Shown here: piece after piece, positions 1 through 11,500 of the stretch
Numbering within the stretch: the first letter of the stretch is position 1
Layout: every line of letters starts with the position of its first letter
From: Prorocentrum cordatum
Taxonomy: Eukaryota > Sar > Dinophyceae > Prorocentrales > Prorocentraceae
Length of the DNA stretch: 57,500 bases
Assembly (NCBI GenBank): GCA_963575745.1
Contig: CAUYUJ010020693.1
Coordinates: 272,501 to 330,000, forward strand
Direction: 5' to 3'
Program-made: the position numbers and the translations under genes
The notes under the pieces: generated by a model
Seen by the model: the letters and a program-made list of their open reading frames with translations, nothing else
What the model was told of the DNA's origin: nothing
Databases searched by the model: none

Positions 1-112
1 TTATCTTGTTGTTGTGTTCGTTGAGGCGTGTGCTCCCATGTTCCTCCTCCCCCTCCGTTACCTTCCCTCCCCCCTCCCTTTGATTTCCCTGTCCCCCACC
101 GCCTAGGGCAAG

Positions 113-146
<34 letters not shown>

Positions 147-700
147 TCAAAAGCCTTTCTTTCTAAGTACATACATATATGTGTCTGTCTTTCCTGTGTG
201 TTGTTTGTTTGCTCTCTCTCTCTCTCTCTGTATCTTGCCCCCCTCTCTAACTGTTTATATCACCAGGAGCGCTCATGTATATAGCCGCGCGTAGCCATGC
301 GCGTACATAAATGTATACATGTTAGGTAAGCCCATGCACACGGTTATGATTCCACATCTAGATGCGCATACGTACACGTATGTGAATGTGTATGTTCATA
401 CATGTATTGGCATATATACACATATATATATATATGTGAGTTTGCTTATGGTTGTGTATACTGATATGGGTACATATACACATATTTGGAACTGTTATGC
501 ACATGTCTATGTGCAGATGTTGATGTGCATGTACATGCATTTTCATACGTGTGTGTATTTGTATGCGTTCATCTTCAACTGTATATTCAAATGTGTGTGC
601 ATCGGTATATACATATGCATTCATATGCATATGCGTATGGCTGTGTATACGAGTTCGCGTATGTGTATGTGTATGCATAGGTACATGTACATGTCACCGT
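1..700. repeat. Microsatellite and alternating purine-pyrimidine low-complexity DNA
   Basis: The stretch contains (TC)n runs near 114-142 and 213-230, then from about 300 to 690 a long AT-rich tract of imperfect ACATAT/GTATAC-type dinucleotide alternation. All apparent ORFs here (for example one rich in Cys, Tyr and Val on + and one rich in His and Met on -) are translations of this simple sequence. I see no gene. Confidence 0.85.
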
Positions 701-1130
701 GAGGTCGTCCAGGAACCGTCGATGCTGCCAGGATGGCCCCACGACGGCCCCGGGCAGCCTGCCTAAGATGGATCCCAAGACGGCCCTAAGAGCGCACATA
801 ATGATCCCAATAGGCTCCAAGGGGCCCCAGGAGACCGCCAGGAGGCTCGCCTTTCCGCCTTCGATGGGCTGCTGGGGTCCCAACGAGGTCCAAGAGCTCC
901 CTGAAGAAGGCCCCCAAAGGTCCCAAGAGGCCTCCTAGAGTCCCGACGTGCCACCAACAAGCCCCCAGGAGGCCCCCAAAGGACCCCAATAGGCCCACAC
1001 GAGGCCTCTAAGAGTCTCCACAAGGCCCCGAGAATCCCCAAGAGGCCCCGCAAGGCCTTCAAAAAATTTCCATGAGGCTCCCAAACGCTTTCAACAAGTG
1101 CCCGTAGAGCCCCCAAGAGGCTCCCGAAAA
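700..1130. repeat. Degenerate GC-rich minisatellite (CCCCAAGAGGCC-like units)
   Basis: The sequence is a chain of imperfect units of roughly 14-16 bases built on CCCAAGAGGCCCC. The reverse complement (GGGGCCTCTTGGGG) recurs in the kinase intron at about 36035-36115 and 38550-38960. The long minus-strand ORF over it repeats Leu-Leu-Gly-x-Leu and is a by-product of the repeat. Confidence 0.75.
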
Positions 1131-1337
1131 CCCCCGAGAGACAGCTTGGACGTTTTCAAACGGTCTCTTCATTTTTTTGAGGCTGGCGCCCCAAGGAGCC
1201 TCACATGGGCTGCGACTTGTTCATGGTGGAAGCAGGAAGGGGAGGAAGTGAGGCGAAGGACGTACAAGAGGCTCAGCAGCTCGGCGGCAGAATGTGAGTT
1301 CCGGGAAAGCGCACCACGGGCTCGCCCAGGGGGAAGT

Positions 1338-1524
1338 GGAGGAGAGACGGGGAGGAGGAGGAGGAGGAGAGGAGATGAGGAGGAGAGAGGAGGAGGAGGA
1401 GAGAGGAGGAGGAGAGAGGAGGAGGGAGGAGGGAGGAGGAGGAGAGAGGGGAGAGGGAGGAGGAGGAGGAGGAGGAGGAGGAGGAGGAGGAGGAGGAAGG
1501 GGAGGAGGAGGAGGAGGAGGAGGA
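1338..1524. repeat. (GGA)n trinucleotide array
   Basis: Nearly pure GGA repeat with interruptions. The purine strand is +. ORFs of poly-Arg/Gly/Glu on + and poly-Pro/Ser/Leu on - are artefacts. Confidence 0.95.
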
Positions 1525-1532
1525 CACACGAG

Positions 1533-1554
1533 GACGTAGCCATGTTGGCTCAAG
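1533..1554 (+). other. Relict dinoflagellate spliced-leader (DinoSL) sequence
   Basis: These 22 bases match the conserved dinoflagellate trans-spliced leader (5' DCCGTAGCCATTTTGG then CTCAAG) at 20 of 22 positions; the differences are C to A at leader position 2 and T to G at position 12. The leader is added to mRNAs by trans-splicing, so finding it in genomic DNA is the known signature of a processed mRNA that was reverse transcribed and reinserted. It lies about 390 bases upstream of the gag remnant, in the same orientation. No splice donor follows it, so it is not an SL RNA gene. Confidence 0.65.
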
Positions 1555-1939
1555 ATTATCAGGCTCGAGCGAGTTAGCGGCATGGGCGAGGTTCCGTTGG
1601 GTTGGAACATACGTGCGCCGACATGAGCGCCAGTCGGTGCTCGCCTTCTTCGGGGCGGTCTCCGCCGGTGAACGCCGGGGTGGAGTGTCTGCAGGAGTAC
1701 CTCGCACATCCAAAGCCTTGCGGCTGGATTGATGTGTTGCTGGTAGCATATGGTCCCCTTTCGTTCGCGGGTGCGGCCATTCAAATGCAAGTCCATTGGT
1801 ATTTCCTTCGCGCTCCATGTTGCGGCCGCCATTTTAATTTCAAGACATGCTGGCCGTTCACTGAACCGTGGTTCTTCTGGTTTTTCATTCGTACTGCCAT
1901 CTCAGACTTCGGGGGCTTTGATGAGTTCACATTGGTAGC

Positions 1940-3090
1940 GGAGGATCGTAAGCCAGGCCCACGCTTCGACCTTCCATCTCTCAGCGACCGCTCTTCGGAT
2001 CTGGTCGCCCACTCCATCAGCAGCTTCGATCTCCCAGCATATATCAGCGATTGCACAGCCGATCGCAGAGGATATTTTCAAGGCAGTTTCACGGCTGCCC
2101 ACATACGACCTCGCAGTCGGTTTCGTAGACAAGGGCAGTTTCGATTTCGAGCAGCGAGCATCCGACGGCAACCCCTTGCAGTTTCAGCTCAGCACGATGG
2201 ATATGCCAATGGCGGACATGCTACCGGAGCGAGGAGTTTCACAGTTCGACGGCACGCTGAGCAAATGGAAAACATACGAGAAGCGGGCGATGATTTTCAT
2301 TGCGAAGCTCACACTGGAGAAGAGGAAGGGCGAAACGGCTCTCATGCTCAGCGCAGGTCTCACAGGCGAAGCTTGGAACGAAGTGGAGGATCTCTCAGCA
2401 GACGAGCTCATGAAGCCCAACGCGGCGAAGCAGCTCATGGCCTGATTGCGGAATCGTTTCAAGATGGACGACAGCACGGAGCTCGCGGACGACTTCGAGG
2501 AGTATTTCTTCAAGCTCAAGCGGTGCAAGGGTGAGACGCATGTCCGTCTGCAGATCAAGAGCGCACTCTGCAGGGCCCAAGCTCAGGACGCACGACGTCT
2601 AGCTACCGGCGAAGGTCATAGGCTGGCTCGCGCTACGACGAGGAGGATGCAACGCGGACCAGAAATTCGGCCATCACGCCATTAGTTGATAAGGATATCA
2701 CACAGGAGAAGGTCACCGAGGTGTTGGAGACAACTTTCGGGCAGGAGAGTAGTATGCACGAGCCGAATCACGCACGGAAGCAGTATTTCGCTGACGTGGA
2801 CACAGCAGAGTACTACGATGAGGAGTTCTACACTGGCGAGCCAGAGGACGAGCCAGACGACTACGACCAGACGCACTGGGCGGAGGATGACGAGACCCTG
2901 GCGCGACTGCGACGAGCTTCTAGCAGCGCGACACCAACGCAGCTCAAGAGCTCGACCCAGGCGGGTGCGACGAAGTCTACGCGACCTACGCGGACGCCAG
3001 GAAGTGGTTCAGCGACCTGAAGCTAGCGCGCGGCTCCTACCCGGTAGTGGCGAGGCGCACGCAGCAGACCACGACTGGGGAGGTGGTAAA
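1940..3090 (+). pseudogene. Broken Ty1/copia-type gag remnant
   Basis: An open frame from about 1940 reads through a typical copia gag core (FDGTLSKWKTYEKRA, then LTGEAWNEVEDLS) and stops at a TGA at 2443-2445. The same frame then resumes (RNRFKMDDSTELADDFEEYF), as in dinoflagellate copia gags. Further recognisable blocks are in shifted frames: GWLALRRGGCNADQKF near 2615-2660, then VLETTFGQE with an acidic linker (2721-2900), then DEVYATYADARKWFSDLKL near 2965-3025. One stop and at least three frame changes show that it is dead. The CCHC zinc knuckle that should follow is absent here; the sequence instead runs into a dispersed repeat at about 3074. A relict spliced leader upstream suggests a retroposed transcript. 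The gag assignment is from recalled motif order, not a search. Confidence 0.72.
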
Positions 3091-3161
3091 GTGACCGATC
3101 CTGCGTGGCCGCCGTTTGTGTTCAGGCCAGGGGTTTGGGTGTGGAAACGACTAAAAATGAT
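3074..3161 (-). repeat. Dispersed repeat copy, inverted relative to 29655-29745
   Basis: About 88 bases here match the reverse complement of 29655-29745 at roughly 80-85 percent by eye, including blocks GTGGCCGCCG, TTGTGTTCAG and GTGGAAACGAC. Read in the best frame this strand carries a Gly-Val-Glu-Thr-Thr-Lys-like peptide (G-V-x-V-W-K here after shifts). It directly abuts the 3' end of the gag remnant, as the other copy abuts the zinc-knuckle end of the second copia remnant. Confidence 0.6.
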
Positions 3162-4227
3162 GCAGATCCAGGGCGTCGGGAATCTAGGAAATCATCAAAT
3201 TTGGTACGTGCACGTCGCCTGTCAGTATGAATTCTATAGAAATGCATCAGCTGCGCGGGCTGAAAACAATCAACAACCATCAGTTTCGACCAGATGGGAA
3301 TTACAGAACCCATGCAAAACCAATGGGTTGGGCACATCGAGCATCATGACATTGTAAATTTGACTGATCAGCGCATGGCTCATTTATAACTTACACGCAT
3401 ACGCCACACAAGCTGGACATTCTGAAAACCACATGACACATCGTTGACGCTGGCCCGCGCACGACGCAACGCATCAGCTTGACAGGTTGATACAATGTAT
3501 TTCGTCGGCCCGCGCATGCATCAATTAGAGCCCAAGGTCCCACAGGGTCGTTGCGACACTTGATCGTGGGCGGGACGTAGATGTCCATAATTGCGTGTTT
3601 TCGCTGGGCCGCTGCGTATTTTCATTTTTGTTTGTGTGCTTTTTTTTTTGGTGTTTGTTTGTTCTTGTTGTTATTTTTGTTGGAACCCGCCCAGAGCCTC
3701 GGAGGCTCTGGGGGGGTCGAGGCGTGGCGTTTCAGACAGTTTGTTGTTTTTGTTGTATGCGACGTGTAGCAAAAACAATCACATTTCATATCGGATTATG
3801 TTTTTGTTCGTCTTGGGCATTCTTGGGATATTTCGGTAAATTCCTTTAAAGGGCCCCAGGAGGCCCTTCAAAGGACTGACGCGTGTCAGTCTGACTGACA
3901 CGTGTCAGTCAGATAGGCAAGGATTGCTTCATCCTTCTCCCTCCCCTCCTCGGGTTTTTTCCTTCGTGTCTCCTTCTTCTACTTCTTCTGCTCCTCTTCC
4001 ACCTCCTCCCCCGCTCCTCCACCTCCCCCTCCTTCCCCCGCCCTTTTTTCCGATTCAACCTTCGCAGTCGAATCCAGCGGTGGGGTGCAGCAGTCTACAG
4101 AGGTCACTCTTGTATCCTCGTCTATTCGGCACTTCTTGAAGGTGCTGGGGGCCGACGCTTGGGCCTTGCATCCTCTCGCCCCGGCCTTGCGTCCTTATCT
4201 GGGTCCTGGTCCTGGCGTCGCAGTTCA
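3162..4227. other. Non-coding spacer
   Basis: No ORF has a recognisable protein. It holds T-rich tracts (3635-3680), a small hairpin around 3690-3712 (CAGAGCCTCGGAGGCTCTG), a pair of palindromes (3875-3909) and a CTC-rich pyrimidine tract (3925-4050). Confidence 0.6.
3875..3909. repeat. Two tandem copies of a 16-bp palindrome
   Basis: ACTGACGCGTGTCAGT (3875-3890) is followed after three bases by ACTGACACGTGTCAGT (3894-3909). The second is a perfect dyad with a CACGTG core; the first differs by one base. Spacing is 19 bases. It could be a protein-binding site pair or a remnant of a small inverted-repeat element. Confidence 0.6.
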
Positions 4228-4249
4228 CGCAGCCATTTTGGCTTCGGGC

Positions 4250-4972
4250 ATGGAAGGTCTAGTGACCAGGTCAGTGCTCGCGTGGGCCCACGTCCATGGC
4301 GGGCGGTGCGTGTTTCTGAACGGGGCTGCTGTGGCCAGTTGCTTGCGCTCGCTCCTCGCCTCCGCCGGCGAGGACGAGTGCGGGCCTGCTCTGGGCCGAC
4401 GCGTCGGGAAGGCCTGCCTTTGAGGAAGAGGAGGAAGAAGAAGAGAGGAGGAGTAGGAGGAGGAGGAGGAAAGGAAAGGAACGGAAGAGGAAGAGGAAGA
4501 GGAAGAGGAGGAGGAGGAGGAGGAGGAGGAAGAAGAGGAGGAGGGCGAGGGCTGGCCACGAGGGGGGGAGGAAGGGGGAAGCGAGGACGAGAAGGCGTCC
4601 TGAGGAGGAGGAGGAAACAGAGGAGGCGGGAGAGGAGGAGGAGGAGTAGGAGGAAGAGGAGGGGGGGGAGGTGGCTGAAGAGATAAAGTAGGGAGAGGAG
4701 GAGGAGGGTGGGAGGAGGAGAGGGGAAGGGAGGAGGAGGCGGAGGAGGGAGGAGGAGAGAGGAGGAGGAGAGGAGGAGGAGGAGGAGGAGACTGCGGGAG
4801 GAGATGAGGAGGGGGGGGGGCGCGGGGGCGCGCCCGGGGGGCGGCCCGCGCGCCGCCCGTCTTTTCCGGCAGGCTGTCGCCGCCGCGGCCGCCCTGGAGC
4901 CGGGCGTCGGCTTCCTCGGCCTGGCCGTCCTGCGGCGAGCCGCGGCGGAGCTGGGCGTGGACCCGCGAGAGG
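4250..4972 (+). CDS. Possible 5' exons of the following gene (tentative)
   Basis: Two stretches have coding-like composition between purine arrays. The first opens at ATG 4250 (MEGLVTRSVLAWAHVHGG) and is open to about 4420. The second follows a CGGCAG acceptor at about 4871 and reads AVAAAAALEPGVGFLGLAVL, then RRAAAELGVDPRE to about 4972. A 13-base exact spliced-leader core, AGCCATTTTGGCT, lies at 4231-4243, six bases before the ATG. If real, these could be the start of the large gene beginning at 5519. I do not recognise the protein, and the splice joins are not established; a non-coding explanation is equally possible. Confidence 0.22.
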
Positions 4973-5365
4973 AGGAGGAGCAGGAGAGGAGGAGAAGGAG
5001 GTAAGGAGGACGAGGAGAAGGATAGAAGGATGAGAGGAGGTGGAGGAGTAGGAGTAGGAGTAGGAGTAGGAGGAGGAGGAGGAGGAGGAGGAGGAGGCGG
5101 AGGACGAGGAGGGAGTGGGTGATGATCAAGACGATGATTGTGATGCTGACGGTGATGATGATGACGATGATGATGACGATGGCGATTCTGATGACGATGA
5201 TGCTGGCGATGATCATCATGGCGATGGTGACGATGATGGTGATGATGATGAGGTTGATGATGATGATGGCGATGATGAAGATGATGATGATGACGATGAC
5301 GACGATGATGATGAGGATGATGACGAGGAGGAGGAGGAGGAGGAGGAGGAGGAGGAGGAGGAGGG
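4420..5365. repeat. (GGA)n and (GAT)n arrays
   Basis: GGA-rich purine array from about 4420 to 4800 and again 4970-5110, with a possible exon between; then a GAT/GAC array at about 5115-5325 and GGA at 5325-5365. Poly-Asp/Glu ORFs (+) and poly-Ile/His/Pro/Ser ORFs (-) are repeat translations. Confidence 0.9.
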
Positions 5366-5518
5366 TCAGCCTGTCTCGACCAGGTCACTTCCAGGTCACC
5401 TGGCGTCGGCGATCGTGAACGATCCACGATCGGCGACGCCGAATTCGACTCGATCCGATCCCTGGATTGGTAAGCCCCTGTCCTCAGCCTTCCTGCCGCC
5501 GCCGCCTGCCCGCCCTAG

Positions 5519-8500
5519 GACGTGGCCCCCGACGCCTTCGCCTACATCGACAATGTCGTGGCGCCGCTGCTTGAGTCTCGTGGCCGGCGGCTACTGCGAG
5601 CCCCCGCGGCCGGCCCCGCCTTCCCCGGGGCCCTCCCCGAGCGCGCTGCTGCCGAGGGCGGCGAGGAGGAGGAGGAGGCTGCTGCTGAGGATGAGGAAGC
5701 TGGGGCTCAGGCTGAGGATGAGGAAGTGATGGCCATCGTTGAGGCTCCGGATGTTTCGGTGGTGGCGGTGCGGGCCATCAAGAGAGTTCGCCGCAACCGT
5801 GACTACTGGAAAGCCAAAGCAGATGAGTATAGGAACGAACTCGCACTTGCAAAGCAGAAGTTGGCAGAATTTGAGTTCGTGAAGCACGGGAAGCGGCGCA
5901 AGGCCGAGTCCGAGCGGTGGAACGTGAGTTCACCGGGGCCACAACGCGGGCCCCAGAAGGGGCGACGAGGAGGGGGGGCGAGGGCGGGCGTCAGGACGCG
6001 GCGTGAACTTCACGTCCTCCTGTCCCCAGAGCCCCCCCACGCCCCTCCTCCCGGGCGCCCCCCCGCCCGCCTCCTTCCCCCCCCCGCCCCCGCCGCCTCC
6101 GCCCCAGGTTTGGTCGGCGGGTATTCGCTGGCGATCAAGCGGAACCTCGGCCACGTGGGGGCGACCGCGCTGGCCCAGATCGTGGATGCGAAAGTCGGCC
6201 GCGTGTCGAGCGCTCAGCGCCCAGTCGCGACGCCGATCGCCGACTGCAGCAGGAGTGGCGCGGGTGGCGGAGGAGAAGGATGATGGGGAGGGAGGAGGAG
6301 GAGGAGGAGCAAGAGGAGGCGGAGGAGGGGGAATCATAATCGGGTCGGCGGACTCACGGAACGGAACGGCACGGAGGAGGAAGGGCTCTGCTTCATCCTC
6401 CTCTTCTCACTGCTCCTCCTCCCCCTCCTCCTCCTCCTTCTCCTCCTCCTCCTCCTCCTCCTCCTCCTCGCCTCCTCCTCTTCCTCCTTCGACCATCGAT
6501 CGGGATGGATCTAATTCAAGTACTCGCATCGGTTTGCACTCGGGCCCCCCGAACATTCGCGCTCCTGTTCCTGTTCCAGGTTCCCAATTACGCAACCACC
6601 ATAACACCCGAAGGGCGGGAAGGAAGGGCGCGCCCGACCCACCCCACCTCCGTCCGAGGTCCGTGACTACTTGGGAGAAGTGCCTCGCCAACAACATCAT
6701 CGGCGAGTCCAGGCTCTGGCATCGGCGCCAGCAGGATCGCATCCGGAACTTCGTGAAGACACCCGGCGATGCGTTCTCGTGGGAGATCCACAACGTCAGA
6801 GGCGATGCTACCAATGCCAGCTCGGTCCAGAGCATGAAGGTGCACGTGCTCGAGGCGGCCAGCAAGTACTACGCGCCAGGCTTGCGCTTTTCACTTTATC
6901 GCGCGTCCGATGCCGCATCGCATTTCGCCCTGGAGATCCCTCTTCGCCACGACTGGAGTCACTTCGAAATCCTAGGCAGAACGCGCCCCGGGAGAGATCC
7001 GAGGAGTAGCGGCATCGGTGCGGCGGGGGGAATGGCGACCCTGCGCGGTGCTTGCCTCCGTTCCCCTTTCCTTCCTCTCCCTCCTCCTCCTCCTCGTCCT
7101 CCTCCTCCTCACCCTTCTCCTCCTCCTCCTCCTCCTCCTCCTCCTCCTCCTCCTCCTCCTCCTCCTCCTCCCCTCTTCCCCCTCCTCCCCCTCCTCTCCC
7201 TCACCCTCCTCCTCCTTTCACTCGGCCAGAGCGCGGACGCACCATTCGGCCCCTTTGCCGGGGAGGTGCGGGGGTGGGCGCGTTGGCACATTCGGGCCGG
7301 CATGAAAGCGCATTGGCGCATTGCTAGATCATGACATCGACGACGACCTCCGGGAATCCAAGTCGGTGCACCCAGACTTGCAGTTCGTTGCCGTCAGCCA
7401 CTCGGGCCGCGAGCAGGTTGTCTTGTACATGAAACAGCTGAAGTGTGCGGGCCTCAAGTTGTGGGACGACGACCCTGACTATTGCCAGGGGCTGCAGCGT
7501 CATTTGCGAGTGTTTCTGTTCACTACTGACAAAGGTCGGGGATGGGTTTGAATTCGCACGCCGTGCACCTACAAACTTCCTCCTCCTCCTCCTCCTCCTC
7601 AGACTCTGCCTCCTCGCTTCCTCGCCTGCCCTGCCCGCGCCCCCGGGTGTCCTTGGGGCCGGGGCAGCCGGCCCAGCGCTCTGGCGCCTCGGGCCAGGGC
7701 CGGTGGCTTCGCAGGAGGCGGGGGTCAACGGCCTAGGAAGGGAGGAGGAGGAACGGAAGGGCAGGGCGAGAGATGAGGAGGAGGAGGACGAGGAGGAGGA
7801 GGAGGAGGAGGGGACGAGGAGGAACACGAGGGGGAGGAGGAGCAGGAGGCGGAGGAGGAGGAGGTTGAGGAGGAGTGGAGGAGGAGGGGGAGGAGGAGGA
7901 CGAGGAGGAGGAGGTCGAGGAGGAGGAGGAGGAGGAGGAGGAAAAGGATGAGGAGGAGGAGGACGGAGGAGGAGTCGAGGAGGAGGAGGAGGACTGTCGT
8001 TTCTCCCCCTAGGTCCAGATCAGCAGGGTTCGAGGACGATCATTTCACGCATGGTCATGCCGATGGACACGACTTTATTTATCCATCAGTTCTGCATCGA
8101 TCACATGGGCCACTCTGGCGCGCAGCTGCAACTGGCGAGGCTCGACAGGAACTGGTCAGCGAACTATTATGGCCGCCTCGCCACGTTGATCAACGTTTGG
8201 CGGTCCACCGGCATGGCTGCCAGGGTGTGCAGCAGATGGTGCAGCGTGTTTTCCACTGAGGACGCGAAGGCGAATCTTCGTCGTCTTCCCCCTCGGCCTC
8301 TCCGGGGACGCTGGGGCTCCATATCAATGACAGAGGCGCGTGGCAGCATCAGAAAATTCGCTCGTTCTTCGGAAGGAGGTCAGACAGCCCGTGGTCGGAG
8401 GATAGCTCGGACGGAGGTAGGTTGAGGCAGAGGAGGGGAGGGGGGTGGAAAGGGTCACTTCCTCCTCCTCCAACTCCTCCTCCTCCTTCTCCTCCTCCTC

Positions 8501-11500
8501 ATCCTCCTCCTCCTTGCCCGCCTCCCTCTCGCCCCGGTCCTCCCACTTTCCCCCGGCCGGCCCACTCCACCCTCGCCATCGCGCCCGCCCCCTCTCGGCG
8601 GCGCCAGGCTTACCTTGGGGAGCGCGGGTCAGACAAGTTGCTCCGCGTGTTCGAGGACATCCTCGTGCAGGAGGCGACGGCCAAGGCCGCGGGCGCGGCG
8701 AAGCGCCGGCGAGCCACTGGGCTTGAGGACGACCCTGACGCCAAAGAGTCTTATCAGGAGAGGTACTCTAGGCCTCTCAGATGCGGCCCGAGCAGATGGG
8801 GTCGGAGGATCGCGGCGCATCGCCGATGGGCCGATGCATCGACGATGCGGCTCGATGTGGACACAGTCGGAGACAGCGTTCGCTAGCCGATCTATCGCCG
8901 ATGCGTCGCCGATGCGTTGGCGATGCGGCGCGACCCTTCAACTCTATCTACTCGGACCCTCCTACCCCATCTAAGAGGCCTCTAGGTATGGCCGGTGGAT
9001 TACGAGCGCACTGTCTTCTCTTCGGGACGGCGCGTTTTGGGCGCACGTGCTCATTGCCGGGCGGACCAGAGGGCCGCTCAACCATCTGTTGTGTTGGATG
9101 CAGAAAGTGGACCGCACTGACATGCGAGTTGATGATCGCGAGCGCCGGGCCCCAGGACAACCTAAAATGTTGGAGCTCGTGTCGGGTAAGGCTGCCAGCA
9201 TTGCATCAGAATGGGACACGCTTCTGGAGAGGCCATCCCACCGCACTATATGGGGCCCTGTTTGTTCGGAAATCGAGAAGTGCGAGGGGGAGTGCGACGC
9301 CCTCGAAGAGAATGTCATTGCCCTGATTGTTGAGCTGACATTAGAATTAAGATCAGACTTCCAACGGCGTATTCTGAATGACATCTCAGAGTTCCCATGT
9401 AGAATGCTCCTCCTGGTAACTCAGCCTCACGACGTGCGATGTCCGCGCCGAGCTGCAGTTGCCCAGGAAGCGAGGGCGGCCGTCGGACGTCGATCAACCC
9501 TTGATCCATCCCCCGCTCTCCCCCTCCTCTTTTATGTCCTTAGTCAGTCCTTAGCCTTAGCTTTCTCTTCCCGCCCTCCCCCCCCTCCCGCGCCTCCGCG
9601 CCCCGACCCAGGACATGCTGCGCATGCTGGGTCAGGGCGCGGATGCGCCGTTCCCGGGGTCGTGCCCAACAACGCTCAAAGTGGCTCGCATATTCAAGGT
9701 TGAGCTGGAGGGCGCTGCCGTGGCCCAGACTCTCGCTCAGGAGTTGCACGCCTTCCTGACAGAGCTCGCCCACTCGTGGGCTGCGGACGCGCAGGAGATC
9801 GAAGGTTGCAACAACGTCATCAAGCACATATACAAGTTGGCCCCCAGCATCAAGTTGCCGCTCATGAGTTCTCGCATTACTATCAAGAAGAGATGCTCCA
9901 GTATGTCGGCATCGCCCTCCGCCCGGCGGGCATTCCTCGATCTGCGCATCGGCAACCATGCCGAGGTCAGAGGATGAAGAGGAAGGGCAGGGTGATGATG
10001 ATGAGGAGGATGAGGAGGAGGAGGACCCAGGAGGAGGAGGAGCAATGAGGAGGAGTCCCTGAGGAGGAAGAGGAGAAGGATCAGGAGGAGGAGGATGCAT
10101 AGAAGGAAGAGGAGGAGGGGGAGGAGGAGGAGGAGGTAGGTGGAGAGGGGGGACGAGGCCCGACGGAGGGAGGCGAGAGGTGTCGTCGTCGTCGCGTCCG
10201 AGAGGCATTGGCTGTTCGGGACATGGACGACGGCGCCCGGTGGGCGACGGTCGTGGCGACGGGCGTCGGCGACGTCGTGCCGGCCGAGCCCTTGGCAGAC
10301 GGGCCTGCGCCGCCCGCCCCAGCGCCGCCGCTGCCGCTGGCGCAGCAGCCCAGCGCCGCCGCTGGCGGCATGTCCGGCCTACAGGCGGAGCAGCGGGGGC
10401 AGGAGCTGCGTGCGCCGGGGCCGTCGCCATCGGATCTCTTCGCGACTAGGGTCCTTGCCATGGTCAAGGCCATCGCTCCATCGCCCCAGTTCAAGCCCCC
10501 CCTCCCCTCCCTCCGCTGTGAGGGGGGGGGGGAGGATGGGGGAAGAACGATGAGGAGGAGGACTGAACAAAGGATGGAGTGGGGGAGCGGATGGAGGAGG
10601 AGGAGGAGGAGGAGGAGGAGGAGGAGGAGGAGGAGGAGGAGGAGAGGAGGAGGAGGAGGAGGAGGAGGAGGAGGCGGATGAGGGTGCGTATGTCCCAAGC
10701 AGGCTCAGAGACGAGATGCTGATCTTCCTGGTGGTGGTGACCTTCCAGCTTCTATCCCTCGCCGCGGTCTGGAACCTTCGAGCCGACTCGTATTCTGGCA
10801 AGTGGGCACTGATAACGGGTTCATTGTGAGTCATTATTTCCGTTCATCTTTGTGGGGAGTGCGAGTTGAGGTGCTCGCTGAGGAGGATGATGTGGATATG
10901 TCAACCGCTGACGCGGCAGACTATGCCAGGCTGTTATTCCTGCTGGACCCGAAGCCCCTCGTCAAACTCATTGGCGAGATCATGTGGCCGTTAGCTGGTG
11001 TCATGCATCCTTTGGTACTCTGCATTGGCTCTTGGTGTCTGCACAGAACTGACATGTGCCACTTCTCGAGCCGCGTCGAGGTGCTGAGTGGCGAACTCAT
11101 TGAGAGGTGCCCCAGCCCCCCGCCTTCCTCCTTCCTCCCTTTCCTGCTCCTCCTCCTCCTCCTCCTCCTCCTCCTTGCCCTTCTCTTCCTCCTCAGTTTT
11201 GACGCTGGGCGAACCTGAATCCTCGGACTGTGGCGTTCTGTCCTCCTCCCCATCCTCCTCCTCCTCCTCCTCCTCCTCCTCCTCCTCCTCCTCCTCCTCC
11301 TCCTCCTCCTCCTTCCACCCTCGCCCCTGCCCCCCGTCGCCCTCCTGGCCCCGTCGCGTTCGACGTCGAGCCTGGAGGGGGGTCTTTCCTCGCCGTCGTC
11401 GGATCGTCGGATCGCCCGTCGGCCTGCGACGACGACTAGGACGACGACGATTACGAACGACGACTGCGACGACGACGACAACGACGACGACGACGACGAC

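Noticed and set aside
763-1116. Leu/Gly-rich minus-strand ORF
   Set aside because: It follows the degenerate minisatellite; no codon bias or motif beyond the repeat.
1338-1832. Overlapping Arg/Glu/Gly-rich (+) and Pro/Ser/Leu-rich (-) ORFs
   Set aside because: Translations of a GGA array; the same applies to similar ORFs at all other GGA, CTC, GAT and GAC arrays.
1827-1846. GCCGCCATTTTAATTTCAAG as a second spliced-leader relict
   Set aside because: Only the GCCATTTT and CAAG parts match; the middle differs, so chance is likely.
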